A stretch of DNA of 64,000 bases from Sulfuricella sp. (GCA_041651995.1 JBAZID010000006.1:62001-126000), one strand, 5' to 3'. Counted from the first letter of the stretch, positions 1 through 8,834 are shown. Notes: generated by a model not told the origin, from the sequence alone. Made by a program: numbers and translations.

Positions 1-681
1 GGATTCGAGCCATTCCTGCATCTTGTTGCAGGCTTCGGCCTGCAGGTGGCCGGCCGCTTGTGTCCATTCGGCCAGAAACGTCCTGCACTTGTCATCGCCG
101 AGCTTGAAGAAATAGTGCTCGGATTCCTTGCGCACCGGGCGGGCGCCGGAAACGGCGGAAACCGGGTTGATCAGGTCGGTGGGCGAGTAGGTGGCGCCGC
201 AGGCCTCGCAGGAGTCGCCATACTGGTCCATGGCATGGCACTTGGGGCATTCGCCCTTGATGAAGCGGTCCGGCAGGAACATTTCCTTTTCCGGGTCGTA
301 GAATTGCTCGATGATCTTGGTGTCGATCAGTTTTGCCTCATCACGCAGCTTGCGGTAAATCGACTGTGCCAGCGTCCGGTTCTCTTCGGAGTTGGTCGAG
401 TAGTAGTTGTCGAATTCGATGTGAAAGCCGCCGAAGTCGCGCGTGTGCTCATTCCATACCCGATCGATCAGCTGTTCCGGGGTGATGCCTTCCTTCTCGG
501 CGCGCAGCATGATGGGCGTGCCGTGGGTGTCGTCCGCGCAGACGTAGAAACATTGCGTGTCGGCTTGCATTTTATGAAACCGCACCCAGATATCGGTCTG
601 GATGTACTCGACCAGGTGTCCCAGGTGGATGCTGCCGTTGGCATAGGGCAGGGCGGACGTGACCAGGATTTTGCGTGTCAT
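1..681 (-). CDS. metG: Methionyl-tRNA synthetase, N-terminal part (gene runs off the window)
   Basis: This cytoplasmic class I aminoacyl-tRNA synthetase charges tRNA-Met. The first 227 codons are visible, beginning MTRKILVTSALPYANGSIHL; the HLGH form of the class I HIGH signature lies at about residues 20-23. A zinc knuckle of the form CPKC-x9-CEAC is encoded at about 205-250, which is the four-cysteine MetG type. The rest of the gene, including KMSKS and any C-terminal tRNA-binding domain, lies beyond base 1. It is divergent from mrp across a 127-bp spacer that must hold both promoters. Identification is firm from the N-terminal motif and zinc knuckle. Confidence 0.95.
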   Translation of the reverse strand, partial: MTRKILVTSALPYANGSIHLGHLVEYIQTDIWVRFHKMQADTQCFYVCADDTHGTPIMLRAEKEGITPEQLIDRVWNEHTRDFGGFHIEFDNYYSTNSEENRTLAQSIYRKLRDEAKLIDTKIIEQFYDPEKEMFLPDRFIKGECPKCHAMDQYGDSCEACGATYSPTDLINPVSAVSGARPVRKESEHYFFKLGDDKCRTFLAEWTQAAGHLQAEACNKMQEWLES

Positions 682-808
682 GGGAAGCTCGAAACTGAGA
701 AAGCTGAAATTGTAACAAAGTCGGCCGCGCGGATAGTAGGCGCGCCGCTTTTTATTGTTTAAACTTCACCATTTTTTGAATAGTCAGACTCGAATTTTAG
801 GAGCAAGC

Positions 809-1897
809 ATGGCCGTTTCGGAACAGCAGGTGCAGGATGCACTGAAGGAATTGATCGATCCCCATACCCATAAGGATTACATGTCCAGCAAATCCGCCAG
901 GAACATCAAGGTGGACGGCAATAACGTGGCCGTGGATGTGGTGCTGGGCTATCCCGCCAAGGGCGTGATGGATGACATCAGAAAACTGGTGACGGACAAG
1001 CTGAAATCCATTTCCGGCATGGGTGACGTGAGCGTCAACATGAGCCAGAAAATTGTTTCCCACGCCGTGCAGAAGGGTGTGAAGCTGATTCCCGGCGTGA
1101 AGAACGTGATCGCCGTGGCCTCCGGCAAGGGCGGCGTGGGCAAATCCACCACCGCGGTCAACCTGGCCCTGGCCCTGGCGGCTGAAGGTGCTACCGTGGG
1201 CATCATGGATGCCGACATCTATGGTCCTTCCCAGCCAACCATGCTGGGCATTACCGGCCGCCCCGATTCTTCCGACGGGCAGAGCATGGAACCCATGGTG
1301 GGGCACGGCATTCAGGCCATGTCCATCGGCTTCCTGGTCGACGTGGAGCAGCCCATGGTATGGCGCGGCCCGATGGTCACCCAGGCGCTGGAACAACTGC
1401 TCAACGACACCAAGTGGAAAGATCTCGACTACCTGGTGGTCGACCTGCCGCCGGGCACCGGCGACATCCAGCTGACCCTGGCGCAGCGCGTGCCGGTAAC
1501 CGGCGCCGTGATCGTCACCACGCCGCAGGACATCGCCCTGATCGACGCGCGCAAGGGGCTGAAAATGTTCGAGAAGGTGGGCATTCCCATCCTCGGCATC
1601 GTGGAAAACATGAGCCTGCACATCTGTTCCAACTGCGGCCACGAAGAACGCATCTTCGGCACCGGCGGCGGCGAGAAAATGTGCCAGGATTACGAAGTGG
1701 AATTCCTTGGCTCCCTGCCGCTGGATATCCGCATCCGCGAGGAAACCGACTCCGGCAATCCCACCGTGGCAGCCGAGCCGGATTCGCGGATTTCCATGAT
1801 CTACCGCGACATCGCCCGCCGCGTGGCGATCCGGGTGGCGGAGCAGGCGCAGGACTTCAGCGCGCGCTTCCCGTCAATCGTGATTCAAAATACCTGA
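809..1897 (+). CDS. apbC: Mrp/ApbC family iron-sulfur cluster carrier ATPase
   Basis: A 362-residue P-loop ATPase of the Mrp/NBP35 family, which carries and delivers [4Fe-4S] clusters to apoproteins. An N-terminal DUF59/MIP18 domain covers about residues 1-85. The deviant Walker A motif GKGGVGKS follows at about 107-114, and a CSNC pair at about 270 is the expected cluster-binding site at the dimer interface. The ATG at 809 was chosen because TTTAGGAG lies just upstream and homologues begin there; an in-frame start at 755 would add 18 atypical residues. It lies divergent from metG and 91 bp upstream of dcd. Confidence 0.93.
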   Translation: MAVSEQQVQDALKELIDPHTHKDYMSSKSARNIKVDGNNVAVDVVLGYPAKGVMDDIRKLVTDKLKSISGMGDVSVNMSQKIVSHAVQKGVKLIPGVKNVIAVASGKGGVGKSTTAVNLALALAAEGATVGIMDADIYGPSQPTMLGITGRPDSSDGQSMEPMVGHGIQAMSIGFLVDVEQPMVWRGPMVTQALEQLLNDTKWKDLDYLVVDLPPGTGDIQLTLAQRVPVTGAVIVTTPQDIALIDARKGLKMFEKVGIPILGIVENMSLHICSNCGHEERIFGTGGGEKMCQDYEVEFLGSLPLDIRIREETDSGNPTVAAEPDSRISMIYRDIARRVAIRVAEQAQDFSARFPSIVIQNT

Positions 1898-1988
1898 AAA
1901 TACGTGAGGGGTGAGGAGGGAGGAGTGAGGAGTAAAACCCTCGGGCTTCTCCTCTCTTGTTGCTCCTCACACCTTACGGAGTAGCCAA

Positions 1989-2555
1989 ATGAGCATCAAA
2001 TCGGACAAATGGATCCGCAGGATGGCGGAACAGACTGGCATGATCGAGCCTTTCGAGCCAGGCCAGGTTCGCGAGCAGGACGGGCGCAAGATCGTTTCCT
2101 ACGGCACTTCCAGCTACGGCTACGATATCCGCTGCTCCAACGAATTCAAGCTCTTCACCAACATCAACAGCACCATCGTCGATCCCAAGAATTTCGACCC
2201 CAATTCCTTTGTCGAGGTGAATGCGGATTACTGCATCATCCCGCCCAATTCCTTTGCCCTGGCGCGCACCGTGGAATATTTCCGCATCCCGCGCAACGTG
2301 CTGACCATTTGCCTGGGCAAATCCACTTACGCGCGTTGCGGCATCATCGTCAACGTCACGCCCTTCGAGCCGGAATGGGAGGGCTACGTGACGCTGGAGT
2401 TTTCCAACACCACGCCGCTGCCGGCCAAGATCTACGCCAACGAGGGCGTGGCGCAGGTGCTGTTCTTCGAGTCCGACGAGGTGTGCGAGACCTCCTACAA
2501 GGACCGTGGCGGCAAGTACCAGGGCCAGGTCGGCGTGACCTTGCCCAAGATTTAA
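1989..2555 (+). CDS. dcd: dCTP deaminase
   Basis: A 188-residue protein of the usual family length that deaminates dCTP to dUTP for dTMP synthesis. It starts MSIKSDKWIRRMAEQ and carries the family segments SYGYDIRC (about 42-49), the LGKSTYARCGI substrate loop (about 109-119) and FEPEWEGYVTLE with the catalytic Glu. An ACGGAG ribosome-binding site precedes the ATG. The thyA and folA genes, acting later in the same pathway, are also in the window at 27.9-30.9 kb but in a separate locus. Confidence 0.95.
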   Translation: MSIKSDKWIRRMAEQTGMIEPFEPGQVREQDGRKIVSYGTSSYGYDIRCSNEFKLFTNINSTIVDPKNFDPNSFVEVNADYCIIPPNSFALARTVEYFRIPRNVLTICLGKSTYARCGIIVNVTPFEPEWEGYVTLEFSNTTPLPAKIYANEGVAQVLFFESDEVCETSYKDRGGKYQGQVGVTLPKI

Positions 2556-2572
2556 CCCGGCTGTTGGGGCGA

Positions 2573-2602
2573 ATTCATTCGCCTACGGCGGTTAAAACCG
2601 CC
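2573..2602. terminator. Two short hairpins between convergent dcd and cysN
   Basis: The 48-bp gap between the stops of dcd (+) and cysN (-) holds GGCGAA/TTCGCC and, at 2587-2602, GGCGGTT-aa-AACCGCC. No strong T-run follows on either strand, so a role in termination for the convergent pair is inferred from position. Confidence 0.4.
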
Positions 2603-2603
2603 C

Positions 2604-3896
2604 CTACACGCTTGTGCGGCAGATCATGCCCGCCGCGACGGTTTCGTTGCTGAATTCGTCGATCACGATGAACCCGCCACCGGCGCGGTTGTCCTCGTAG
2701 GCATCGCATGCCAGCGGATTGAACAGCCTGAATGAGGCCCGGCCGATCTCGTTCATGGCCAATCCGGCTGTTGCGCCGGCCTTCTCCAGGGTGTGGATAT
2801 CCACCTTGTAATCAATCTTCTGGATCTCCGCCTTGACGGTGCGGGTGGCATGCTTGATGTAATATTTGCGGCCCGGCGCTAACGGCTTTTCGCCCATCCA
2901 GCACAGCATGGCGTCGAACGCCCTGACCACGCGTGGCGCGGCATCCCGGTGCGCGATCGTGTCGCCGCGGGCAATGTCGATATCGTCCTCGATGGTCAGG
3001 GTGACTGACGAAGGCGCCACGGCTTCCGCGAGGCCGCCGTCGTAGGTGACGATTTCCCTGATTGTGGAAGTCTGCCCGGAAGGCAGAACCACGATCTTGT
3101 CACCGGCTTTTACACTGCCCGACTCGATGCGCCCCATGTAGCCGCGGAAATCGTGCAATTCCGGGGTTTGCGGCCTGCTCACCCACTGCACCGGGAAGCG
3201 GAACGCGTTATGTTCGCGGCGGCATTTCACTTCTACCTGTTCCAGCGTTTCAAGCAGGGTTTTGCCCTGATACCACGGCATATTGGCGCCGCGCTCGACT
3301 ACCATGTCCCCGGCCAGTGCCGAGATCGGGATGAAGCGGGCTTCGCTATGGGCGATTTCCAGCTTCTCGAAGAACGCGGCAAATTCGCGCTTGATTTTTT
3401 CAAAGACCTGTTCCGAATAGCCCACCAGGTCCATCTTGTTGACCGCGACCACGATATGGGGAGTGCCCAGCAAGGCCGCGATGTAGGCGTGGCGCCGTGA
3501 CTGGGGCAGAAGGCCCTTGCGCGCGTCCACCAGCACGATGGCGAGGTGCGTGGTGCTTGCCCCCGTCACCATGTTGCGGGTGTACTGTTCGTGGCCCGGC
3601 GTGTCGGCAATGATGAAATGGCGTTTGGGCGTGGCGAAGTAGCGGTAGGCGACGTCGATGGTGATGCCCTGCTCGCGTTCCGCCGCCAGGCCGTCCGTGA
3701 GCAGCGCCAGGTCAAGCCCCTTGCCGCCCTTGCGTTCATTGAAGTGCTTCGCCGCTTCGAGCTGATCCTCGAAAATGCCCTTGCTGTCCACCAGCAGGCG
3801 GCCGATCAGCGTGGATTTGCCATCGTCCACGCTGCCCGCGGTGGAAAAGCGCAGCAACTCGGTCTCGCGCTTGAAAATGTTTTCGATCATGTTCAT
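2604..3896 (-). CDS. cysN: Sulfate adenylyltransferase subunit 1 (GTPase subunit)
   Basis: The 430-residue GTP-binding subunit of ATP sulfurylase; with CysD it converts sulfate and ATP to APS in the cytoplasm. EF-Tu-like GTPase motifs are clear: GSVDDGKS at about 21-28, DTPGHEQYTRNM at about 98-109 and NKMD at about 153-156, followed by beta-barrel domains. The protein ends at a normal CysN C-terminus and has no fused APS-kinase domain, unlike CysNC proteins. It is the last gene of the minus-strand cys operon, 101 bp after cysD, and that gap contains a palindromic repeat. An AGGAAC ribosome-binding site precedes the start. Confidence 0.95.
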   Translation of the reverse strand: MNMIENIFKRETELLRFSTAGSVDDGKSTLIGRLLVDSKGIFEDQLEAAKHFNERKGGKGLDLALLTDGLAAEREQGITIDVAYRYFATPKRHFIIADTPGHEQYTRNMVTGASTTHLAIVLVDARKGLLPQSRRHAYIAALLGTPHIVVAVNKMDLVGYSEQVFEKIKREFAAFFEKLEIAHSEARFIPISALAGDMVVERGANMPWYQGKTLLETLEQVEVKCRREHNAFRFPVQWVSRPQTPELHDFRGYMGRIESGSVKAGDKIVVLPSGQTSTIREIVTYDGGLAEAVAPSSVTLTIEDDIDIARGDTIAHRDAAPRVVRAFDAMLCWMGEKPLAPGRKYYIKHATRTVKAEIQKIDYKVDIHTLEKAGATAGLAMNEIGRASFRLFNPLACDAYEDNRAGGGFIVIDEFSNETVAAGMICRTSV

Positions 3897-3926
3897 GTGT
3901 ATGTTCCTTGAATACCGCGATTTATC

Positions 3927-3972
3927 GTAGGTCGGGCTTTATCCCGACATGTCGGGCTAAAGCCCGACCTAC
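3927..3972. repeat. Dispersed palindrome, family A, copy 1 (cysD-cysN spacer)
   Basis: A 46-bp near-perfect inverted repeat with outer arms GTAGGTCGGGCTT/AAGCCCGACCTAC; one position of the stem is mismatched (TTTATCCCGA against TCGGGCTAAA). Further copies lie at 7842-7887, 31035-31089 and 55930-55974. The mRNA of the cys operon would carry it as a strong hairpin between cysD and cysN. Confidence 0.85.
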
Positions 3973-3997
3973 AGAGCTCGTTTTCAATGTCAAAAAA

Positions 3998-4972
3998 TCA
4001 AAAATAACCCTCTTTCTTCTTGTCTTCCATGGAGTTCGCGCCGTGGTCGATAATGCGTGTTTCGCGCTCGCTGCGGGTGCAGGCCGCGGCTTCCGCCACG
4101 ATCTCTTCGAGCGTGGTGGCGCCGGATTCGATCGCCCCGGTGCAGGGCGAGCAGCCCAGGGTGCGGAAGCGGCTCATCACCGGCTCGGGAATTTCGCCTT
4201 CTCGCAGGTTGTCCGCATCGCCGGCGGGGATCAGCAGGGGGCCGCGCCGCACCATCATGCGTTCCCTGGCGAAGTACAGCGGCACGATGGGGATGTTCTC
4301 CGTCCTGATGTATTGCCAGATGTCCAGTTCGGTCCAGTTGGACAAGGGGAACACCCGGATCGACTGGCCATCGCGGATGCGGCAGTTATAGATATCCCAC
4401 AGTTCGGGGCGCTGGTTTTTGGGATCCCACTGGCCGAACTCGTCGCGAAAGGAAAATATGCGTTCCTTGGCGCGCGACTTTTCCTCGTCGCGGCGCGCCC
4501 CGCCCAGAGCGGCGTTGAAGCCGTATTGCTCAAGCGCCTGCAGCAGTGCCGCCGTCTTGAGCTGGCCGCAGCAGCGCGCCACGCCAACCTTGCTTGGGTG
4601 GGTGCCATCGGCGATGGCCTGCTCGTTGCGGTGGACGATCAGCCGCGCGCCGATTTCCTGCGTGGCGCGGTCGCGGAAGTCGATCATCTCGCGGAACTTG
4701 AAGCCGGTGTCCACGTGCAGCAGGGGGAAGGGCAGCGGTCCAGGGTAAAAGGCCTTGCGCGCCAGGTGCAGCATTACGCTGGAATCCTTGCCGACGGAGT
4801 AGAGCATGACCGGATTGCAGAATTCGGCCACCACCTCGCGCATGATGTGGATCGCCTCGGATTCCAGCACCTTGAGGTGCTTTGGCTGGAAATGTGCCTT
4901 GCCCGCCGGGGCATGGAGCGCCGATTCGTTTTGTGGCGCGGCCCTCGCCGCGATTTCATGCGCCGCCTTCAT
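3998..4972 (-). CDS. cysD: Sulfate adenylyltransferase subunit 2
   Basis: The 324-residue catalytic subunit of ATP sulfurylase, an N-type ATP pyrophosphatase. The PP-loop is seen as YSVGKDSSVMLHLARKAF at about residues 51-68, followed by LLHVDTGFKFREM. The start at 4972 gives an ATGA overlap with the cysH stop; longer in-frame openings would run through cysH in another frame and were rejected. Overlap with cysH implies translational coupling. The C-terminal residues end SMEDKKKEGYF, typical of CysD. Confidence 0.95.
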   Translation of the reverse strand: MKAAHEIAARAAPQNESALHAPAGKAHFQPKHLKVLESEAIHIMREVVAEFCNPVMLYSVGKDSSVMLHLARKAFYPGPLPFPLLHVDTGFKFREMIDFRDRATQEIGARLIVHRNEQAIADGTHPSKVGVARCCGQLKTAALLQALEQYGFNAALGGARRDEEKSRAKERIFSFRDEFGQWDPKNQRPELWDIYNCRIRDGQSIRVFPLSNWTELDIWQYIRTENIPIVPLYFARERMMVRRGPLLIPAGDADNLREGEIPEPVMSRFRTLGCSPCTGAIESGATTLEEIVAEAAACTRSERETRIIDHGANSMEDKKKEGYF

Positions 4973-5658
4973 GCGACCTCCTTGCGTTTGTGCAAGCCGC
5001 ATTCCTTGCTCTCCGGATCCTCCCACCACCAGCGTCCGGCGCGGATGTCCTGGCCTGCCGAGACGGCGCGGGTGCAGGGGGCGCAGCCGATGCTGGGATA
5101 GTTCCGGTCGTGCAGCATGTTGTAGGGCACGTTGAATTCCCGGATGTAAGACCAGACGTCGATCTGCGTCCAATCGATCAGCGGGTTGAATTTATGCAAG
5201 CCGTTGTCGGCGTCCCATTCCGCAGCGCCCAGATTCTGGCGCGTCGGTGCCTGCTCGCGCCGCAGCCCGGTCAGCCAGGCCTGCTTGCCCGACAGCGCGC
5301 GGCGCAACGGTTCGACCTTGCGGATCTGGCAGCAGGTCTTGCGTAGCTCAGCGCTGTCGTAAAAGGCGTTGACGCCGTGTTTGCTGGCAAACGCTTCCAG
5401 GGCATGCCGTTCCGGGAAATAGACCTGCATCCTGATGCCGTAATAACTGGACATCTGCTTCATCAGATCATAGGTTTCCTGCGGCAGCCGCCCGGTATCG
5501 AGGCTGAAAACACCGATGGAAGGGGTGTGCTTTGCGATCAGGTCGGTCAGCACCATGTCCTCCGCGCCCAGGCTGTTGGCGAAGACCGCCGGGGAGTACT
5601 CGCTCGCGATGTGGCTCAGCAGCGATTTTGCGTTTTCAATTTTTAGTTCCAGGCTCAT
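4969..5658 (-). CDS. cysH: Adenylylsulfate (APS) reductase, assimilatory, [4Fe-4S] type
   Basis: A 229-residue thioredoxin-dependent reductase turning APS into sulfite. The two cysteine pairs of the [4Fe-4S]-binding subclass are present: TCCQIRK at about residue 108 and CAPC at about 192. The catalytic ECGLH motif is near the C-terminus. In the CysH family these extra cysteines distinguish APS reductases from the PAPS reductase of Escherichia coli, so this pathway should not need APS kinase. An AAGGAG ribosome-binding site precedes the start. It lies 21 bp after cysI and overlaps cysD by 4 bp. Confidence 0.94.
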   Translation of the reverse strand: MSLELKIENAKSLLSHIASEYSPAVFANSLGAEDMVLTDLIAKHTPSIGVFSLDTGRLPQETYDLMKQMSSYYGIRMQVYFPERHALEAFASKHGVNAFYDSAELRKTCCQIRKVEPLRRALSGKQAWLTGLRREQAPTRQNLGAAEWDADNGLHKFNPLIDWTQIDVWSYIREFNVPYNMLHDRNYPSIGCAPCTRAVSAGQDIRAGRWWWEDPESKECGLHKRKEVA

Positions 5659-5679
5659 TTTGCTTATCTCCTTTCCTTG

Positions 5680-7800
5680 TTAACGGCTGGCCGCCGCTTG
5701 TCTGGGTTCGTCTTCCGGATGCGGCCTGGAACGCGGCTGCAGAGCCGCCACCTGCGCGGCCGCTACTTGCGGCAACATGCCGGTCAGATCCAGTTGCCGG
5801 TCCTGTGCGAGGTTGTATTGGCCCGCCTCGGCTGTCCAGGCGTCGAGATCGGCAAACAGCCCCGGTAGTGCCTTGTCGTCAGGATGGTTCCTGAGGCGCG
5901 CAAACCCGGCCGCCAACTCCGCATATTTTCCGGCCAGGCCGGGTTGCTCAAGAGCCATGCCCTGCACCTGGGCGGCCAGGTTTCCCTCGTCGCAATCCGC
6001 CGGGAACAGCAAAGCCTTGCCGACCAGCCTGGCGATCGCCTCGGCGCAAGCCAGCGCTTCGCCAAATTCGCGCTGCATGTAATAGGCGTTGCGGTAGCGG
6101 CGTTCGTTGGCGGCTTCGTAATAGAGCGGGGCGACCGAAGCCTTGGCGGGGGCGCCGCACTCGCCGCCGCCCAGGGAAAGCACGCGGAAATCCGCACTGT
6201 CGCCATGGTCGCGCCGGAGAGACTCCGCCTCGTGTTCGGAAACATGGGCCAGATCCGCCAGCAGGTGCTTGAAATAGTCCGGCTCCTGCCTCCGCGTCCA
6301 GTGATAGAAGCTTTCCCGCTCATCGCGGCCCGTGGCGTAGGTTTCCTGAACCCGTTCGATCGCGGCCTCGATGCGCGCGGACGGAACCGAGGGCCCTTTC
6401 AGGGCAAGACCGGTACCATCGCTGCCCTCCCCGCCGAGATACAGCTGGTAATGGGGAATCAGCTTGCCGAACAGGCGCCGCCCTTCGCCGTAGATGCCGA
6501 TGTCGCCCGTTTCCGGTTGGGCGCAACCATTGTGGCAGCCTGAAATGCGCAGGCGCAGGTTGTCGTTCCCGCCGCTCAGCTTGGGCGCGAGCTTCATCGA
6601 GGCGGTAATCCCCAGGCGGCAGGTGGAGGCGCCGGGGCAGGCGACGATGTTGTCGCCGCGCCTGGGTGCGGCAAGCCTGATTTTTGCCAGCCCCGCGTTG
6701 ACCGCCGACAAGGCGGCTTCCGGCACATTGAGCAGCATCAGGTTCTGGTCCTGGGTGGTGCGGATGTCGTCCAGCCCCAGCTTTTCCGCCAAATCGGCAA
6801 TGCCGCGCAATGCGGCCACGCTCAACTCACCCTGCGGAACCGTTACCGGGTAGACGTACAAACCCGGCTGTTTCTGCTTGTACAAGCGCCGCGGGGCGCC
6901 TGCTCCCGCCGCGTCGCCGCTCTTGCCGCCGCTCCAGCGCCCCTGCGGGTGGATTTGGCCGGCCAGCGCTACCCGGGTGCGATCCAGTTCCTCGCGGTAT
7001 TTCGCGATAAAACCTTCCGGCCCGAAGCGATCCACCAGGAACTTGCTGCGCGAACGGGCGCGCTTGCTGCCGTCGGAATAGCGGTTGTGCAAGGCAATCG
7101 CGGCTTCCAGCACCGGCAGCAAATCCTTTTCGGCTATGAACGGCTCGATAACGAGCGCTTCGCGCGGCTTGTGGCCCAGCCCGCCAGCCGCCAGCACCTT
7201 GAAGCCGAAGCGGCCGTCATCGCTGCGCACGGCGATCACCCCGATGTCGTGGATCAAGCCCTGGGCGCAATCCGCCTCGCAACCCGAAAAGCTGATCTTG
7301 AATTTGCGCGGCATGCTCTGGGTGGCGGGGTGGCGCAAAAAATGGCGCGCCACGCCCTGCACGAACGGCTTGATGTCCGCGTGCTCGCGCCAGCAGACGC
7401 CCGCCAGAGGGCAGGAGGTGACGTTGCGCACCGTGTTGTTGCACGCCTCCCGCGTGGTCAGGCCGTCCCGGGACAGGCGGCGCAGCGCTTGCGGCGTGTC
7501 CGCCAGTGGCACGAAATGAACCTGGATGTCCTGGCGGGTGGTGATATGGGCGAAGCCGTGTTCGGAATGCTGCTCGACCACATCGGCAATCGCCCTCAGT
7601 TGACGCGGCGGAACCCGCCCGCCTGGCAGCTTGACGCGCACCATGTGCACCCCCGCCTGACGCTGGCCATAGAGCCCCAACTGCAGGCGCACGCCCTGGA
7701 AGCGGTCGGCATCCATTGCGCCTGCCTGAAAATCCTTCAGCGCCTGCTCGTAGCGGGTAATTTCGTCTTCGTTCGCCAAACTTTGTGCTGCTTGAATCAT
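5680..7800 (-). CDS. cysI: Siroheme nitrite/sulfite reductase, probable assimilatory sulfite reductase
   Basis: A 706-residue protein with the duplicated ferrodoxin-like plus siroheme/[4Fe-4S] half-domains of the SNiRR fold; by context it reduces sulfite to sulfide. The C-terminal half carries the classic cluster ligands CPGASTC (388-394) and GCHNGC (421-426). Unusually, the N-terminal half also has a complete C-x5-C and C-x3-C set: SCPLAGVC (129-136) and SGCEADC (172-178). About 170 residues follow the reductase core; I do not recognise that extension with certainty. The start follows a strong GGAGGAG. The gene sits between the TauE-like permease and cysH. A nitrite reductase role is less likely given the neighbours. 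Confidence 0.88.
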   Translation of the reverse strand: MIQAAQSLANEDEITRYEQALKDFQAGAMDADRFQGVRLQLGLYGQRQAGVHMVRVKLPGGRVPPRQLRAIADVVEQHSEHGFAHITTRQDIQVHFVPLADTPQALRRLSRDGLTTREACNNTVRNVTSCPLAGVCWREHADIKPFVQGVARHFLRHPATQSMPRKFKISFSGCEADCAQGLIHDIGVIAVRSDDGRFGFKVLAAGGLGHKPREALVIEPFIAEKDLLPVLEAAIALHNRYSDGSKRARSRSKFLVDRFGPEGFIAKYREELDRTRVALAGQIHPQGRWSGGKSGDAAGAGAPRRLYKQKQPGLYVYPVTVPQGELSVAALRGIADLAEKLGLDDIRTTQDQNLMLLNVPEAALSAVNAGLAKIRLAAPRRGDNIVACPGASTCRLGITASMKLAPKLSGGNDNLRLRISGCHNGCAQPETGDIGIYGEGRRLFGKLIPHYQLYLGGEGSDGTGLALKGPSVPSARIEAAIERVQETYATGRDERESFYHWTRRQEPDYFKHLLADLAHVSEHEAESLRRDHGDSADFRVLSLGGGECGAPAKASVAPLYYEAANERRYRNAYYMQREFGEALACAEAIARLVGKALLFPADCDEGNLAAQVQGMALEQPGLAGKYAELAAGFARLRNHPDDKALPGLFADLDAWTAEAGQYNLAQDRQLDLTGMLPQVAAAQVAALQPRSRPHPEDEPRQAAASR

Positions 7801-7841
7801 GGTTTTCTCCTCCAGGTTTAATCCAAATAATTCATTAAATC

Positions 7842-7887
7842 GTAGGTCGGGCTTCAGCCCGAAATTTCGGGCTGAAGCCCGACCTAC
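7842..7887. repeat. Dispersed palindrome, family A, copy 2 (perfect, tauE-cysI spacer)
   Basis: A perfect 46-bp palindrome with no loop: each 23-nt arm begins GTAGGTCGGGCTTCAGCCCG. It lies in the 151-bp gap between the permease gene and cysI, so in the operon mRNA it would form a long hairpin just upstream of the cysI ribosome-binding site. Confidence 0.9.
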
Positions 7888-7951
7888 AAGCTGTTGATTT
7901 CCTTCATGTCAAATCTCTAACGGATAATATGGATTTGATGTTTTAATTCGT

Positions 7952-8734
7952 TTACCAGACCAGCCTGCCGCCGATCAGGAGCAGCATTCCGGCCAGCACC
8001 GGCCGCAGCACCTGCTCCGGGATGCGTGTTCCCAGGTGGCTGCCGAGGTAAATGCCCGGTAGCGAGCCCAGCAACAGGCTCAGCAGCAATGCCACATCCA
8101 CCGTGCCAAGAAAAAAATGCCCCAGCCCTGCAACCGCGGTAAGCGGCACCGCGTGGAAGAGATCGGTGCCGACGATCTGTACCGTGGACAGTCTCGGGTA
8201 GAGAAAAAACAGGGCAACCGCGCCCAGAGCCCCGGCGCCGATGGAAGAGATGGTCACCAGCACGCCCAGTACCGCGCCGGTCGCGATGGTGGCGGCATCG
8301 AGCCACTTTCCCTTGCCGCCGGATTGGATTGCTGGGCCATTCCGGCGCGCGAAATTTCTCAGCCGCTCCTTGAACAGCAAGGCCAGCGCCGTCAGAATCA
8401 GCGCCACGCCCAGGGTGCCGGTAATCACTGCTTCGAAATGGCGGGTGTTCACGGCAAAAGCCTTGAGCAGGGCTATGGTCGTCAATGCTGCGGGCAAGCT
8501 GCCAAGCGCAAGCAGGCCCGCGATCTTCCAGTCCACGCTGCCGCGCCTCCCATGGACCCACACCCCGCCCAGTTTGGTGATGGAGGCATAGAGCAAATCG
8601 GTGCCGACGGCGACCGATGGCGCAATGCCGAAAAACAGCACCAGGAGGGGGGTCATCAGCGCCCCGCCGCCCACGCCGGTAAGGCCGACGATGAAGCCGA
8701 CGCCCAACCCCGCTGCCGTGTGCATCCATTCCAT
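7952..8734 (-). CDS. TauE/SafE family membrane permease, probable sulfite/sulfur-oxyanion exporter
   Basis: A 260-residue polytopic membrane protein of the TauE/SafE (DUF81) family with about eight hydrophobic segments. The family hallmark is a repeated GxGGG-type motif; here LTGVGGGALMTPLLV lies at about residues 19-33 and a second half-repeat ISSIGAGALGAVAL at about 162-175. Members move sulfite, sulfoacetate or related anions. Its place as first gene of the minus-strand cys operon, divergent from cysB, favours sulfite or a related sulfur anion as substrate, but the sequence alone cannot settle the substrate or direction. Confidence 0.8.
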   Translation of the reverse strand: MEWMHTAAGLGVGFIVGLTGVGGGALMTPLLVLFFGIAPSVAVGTDLLYASITKLGGVWVHGRRGSVDWKIAGLLALGSLPAALTTIALLKAFAVNTRHFEAVITGTLGVALILTALALLFKERLRNFARRNGPAIQSGGKGKWLDAATIATGAVLGVLVTISSIGAGALGAVALFFLYPRLSTVQIVGTDLFHAVPLTAVAGLGHFFLGTVDVALLLSLLLGSLPGIYLGSHLGTRIPEQVLRPVLAGMLLLIGGRLVW

Positions 8735-8819
8735 GGTCTATCCCCGTTGTTGCCTTGATCACCGGGGCCATGTTAGCAATGCGTGTATAGATTTAAAAAG
8801 AATAAGAAGTTACTATTAA

Positions 8820-8834
8820 ATAACTGTAAGTTAT
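8820..8834. promoter_or_regulatory. Perfect inverted repeat in the cysB/cys-operon divergent promoter region
   Basis: ATAACT-gta-AGTTAT lies 15 bp upstream of the cysB start codon in the 115-bp AT-rich gap shared by the divergent cysB and permease-cys operon. Its position suits an autoregulatory site for a LysR-type protein, but I cannot show that CysB binds it. Confidence 0.4.

Noticed and set aside
46..762. Open 238-residue frame on the plus strand
   Set aside because: It is antisense to metG, whose N-terminal motif and zinc knuckle are clear on the other strand.
4973..5173. N-terminal extension of CysD
   Set aside because: It overlaps cysH in another frame; the ATGA overlap at 4969-4972 is the natural start.
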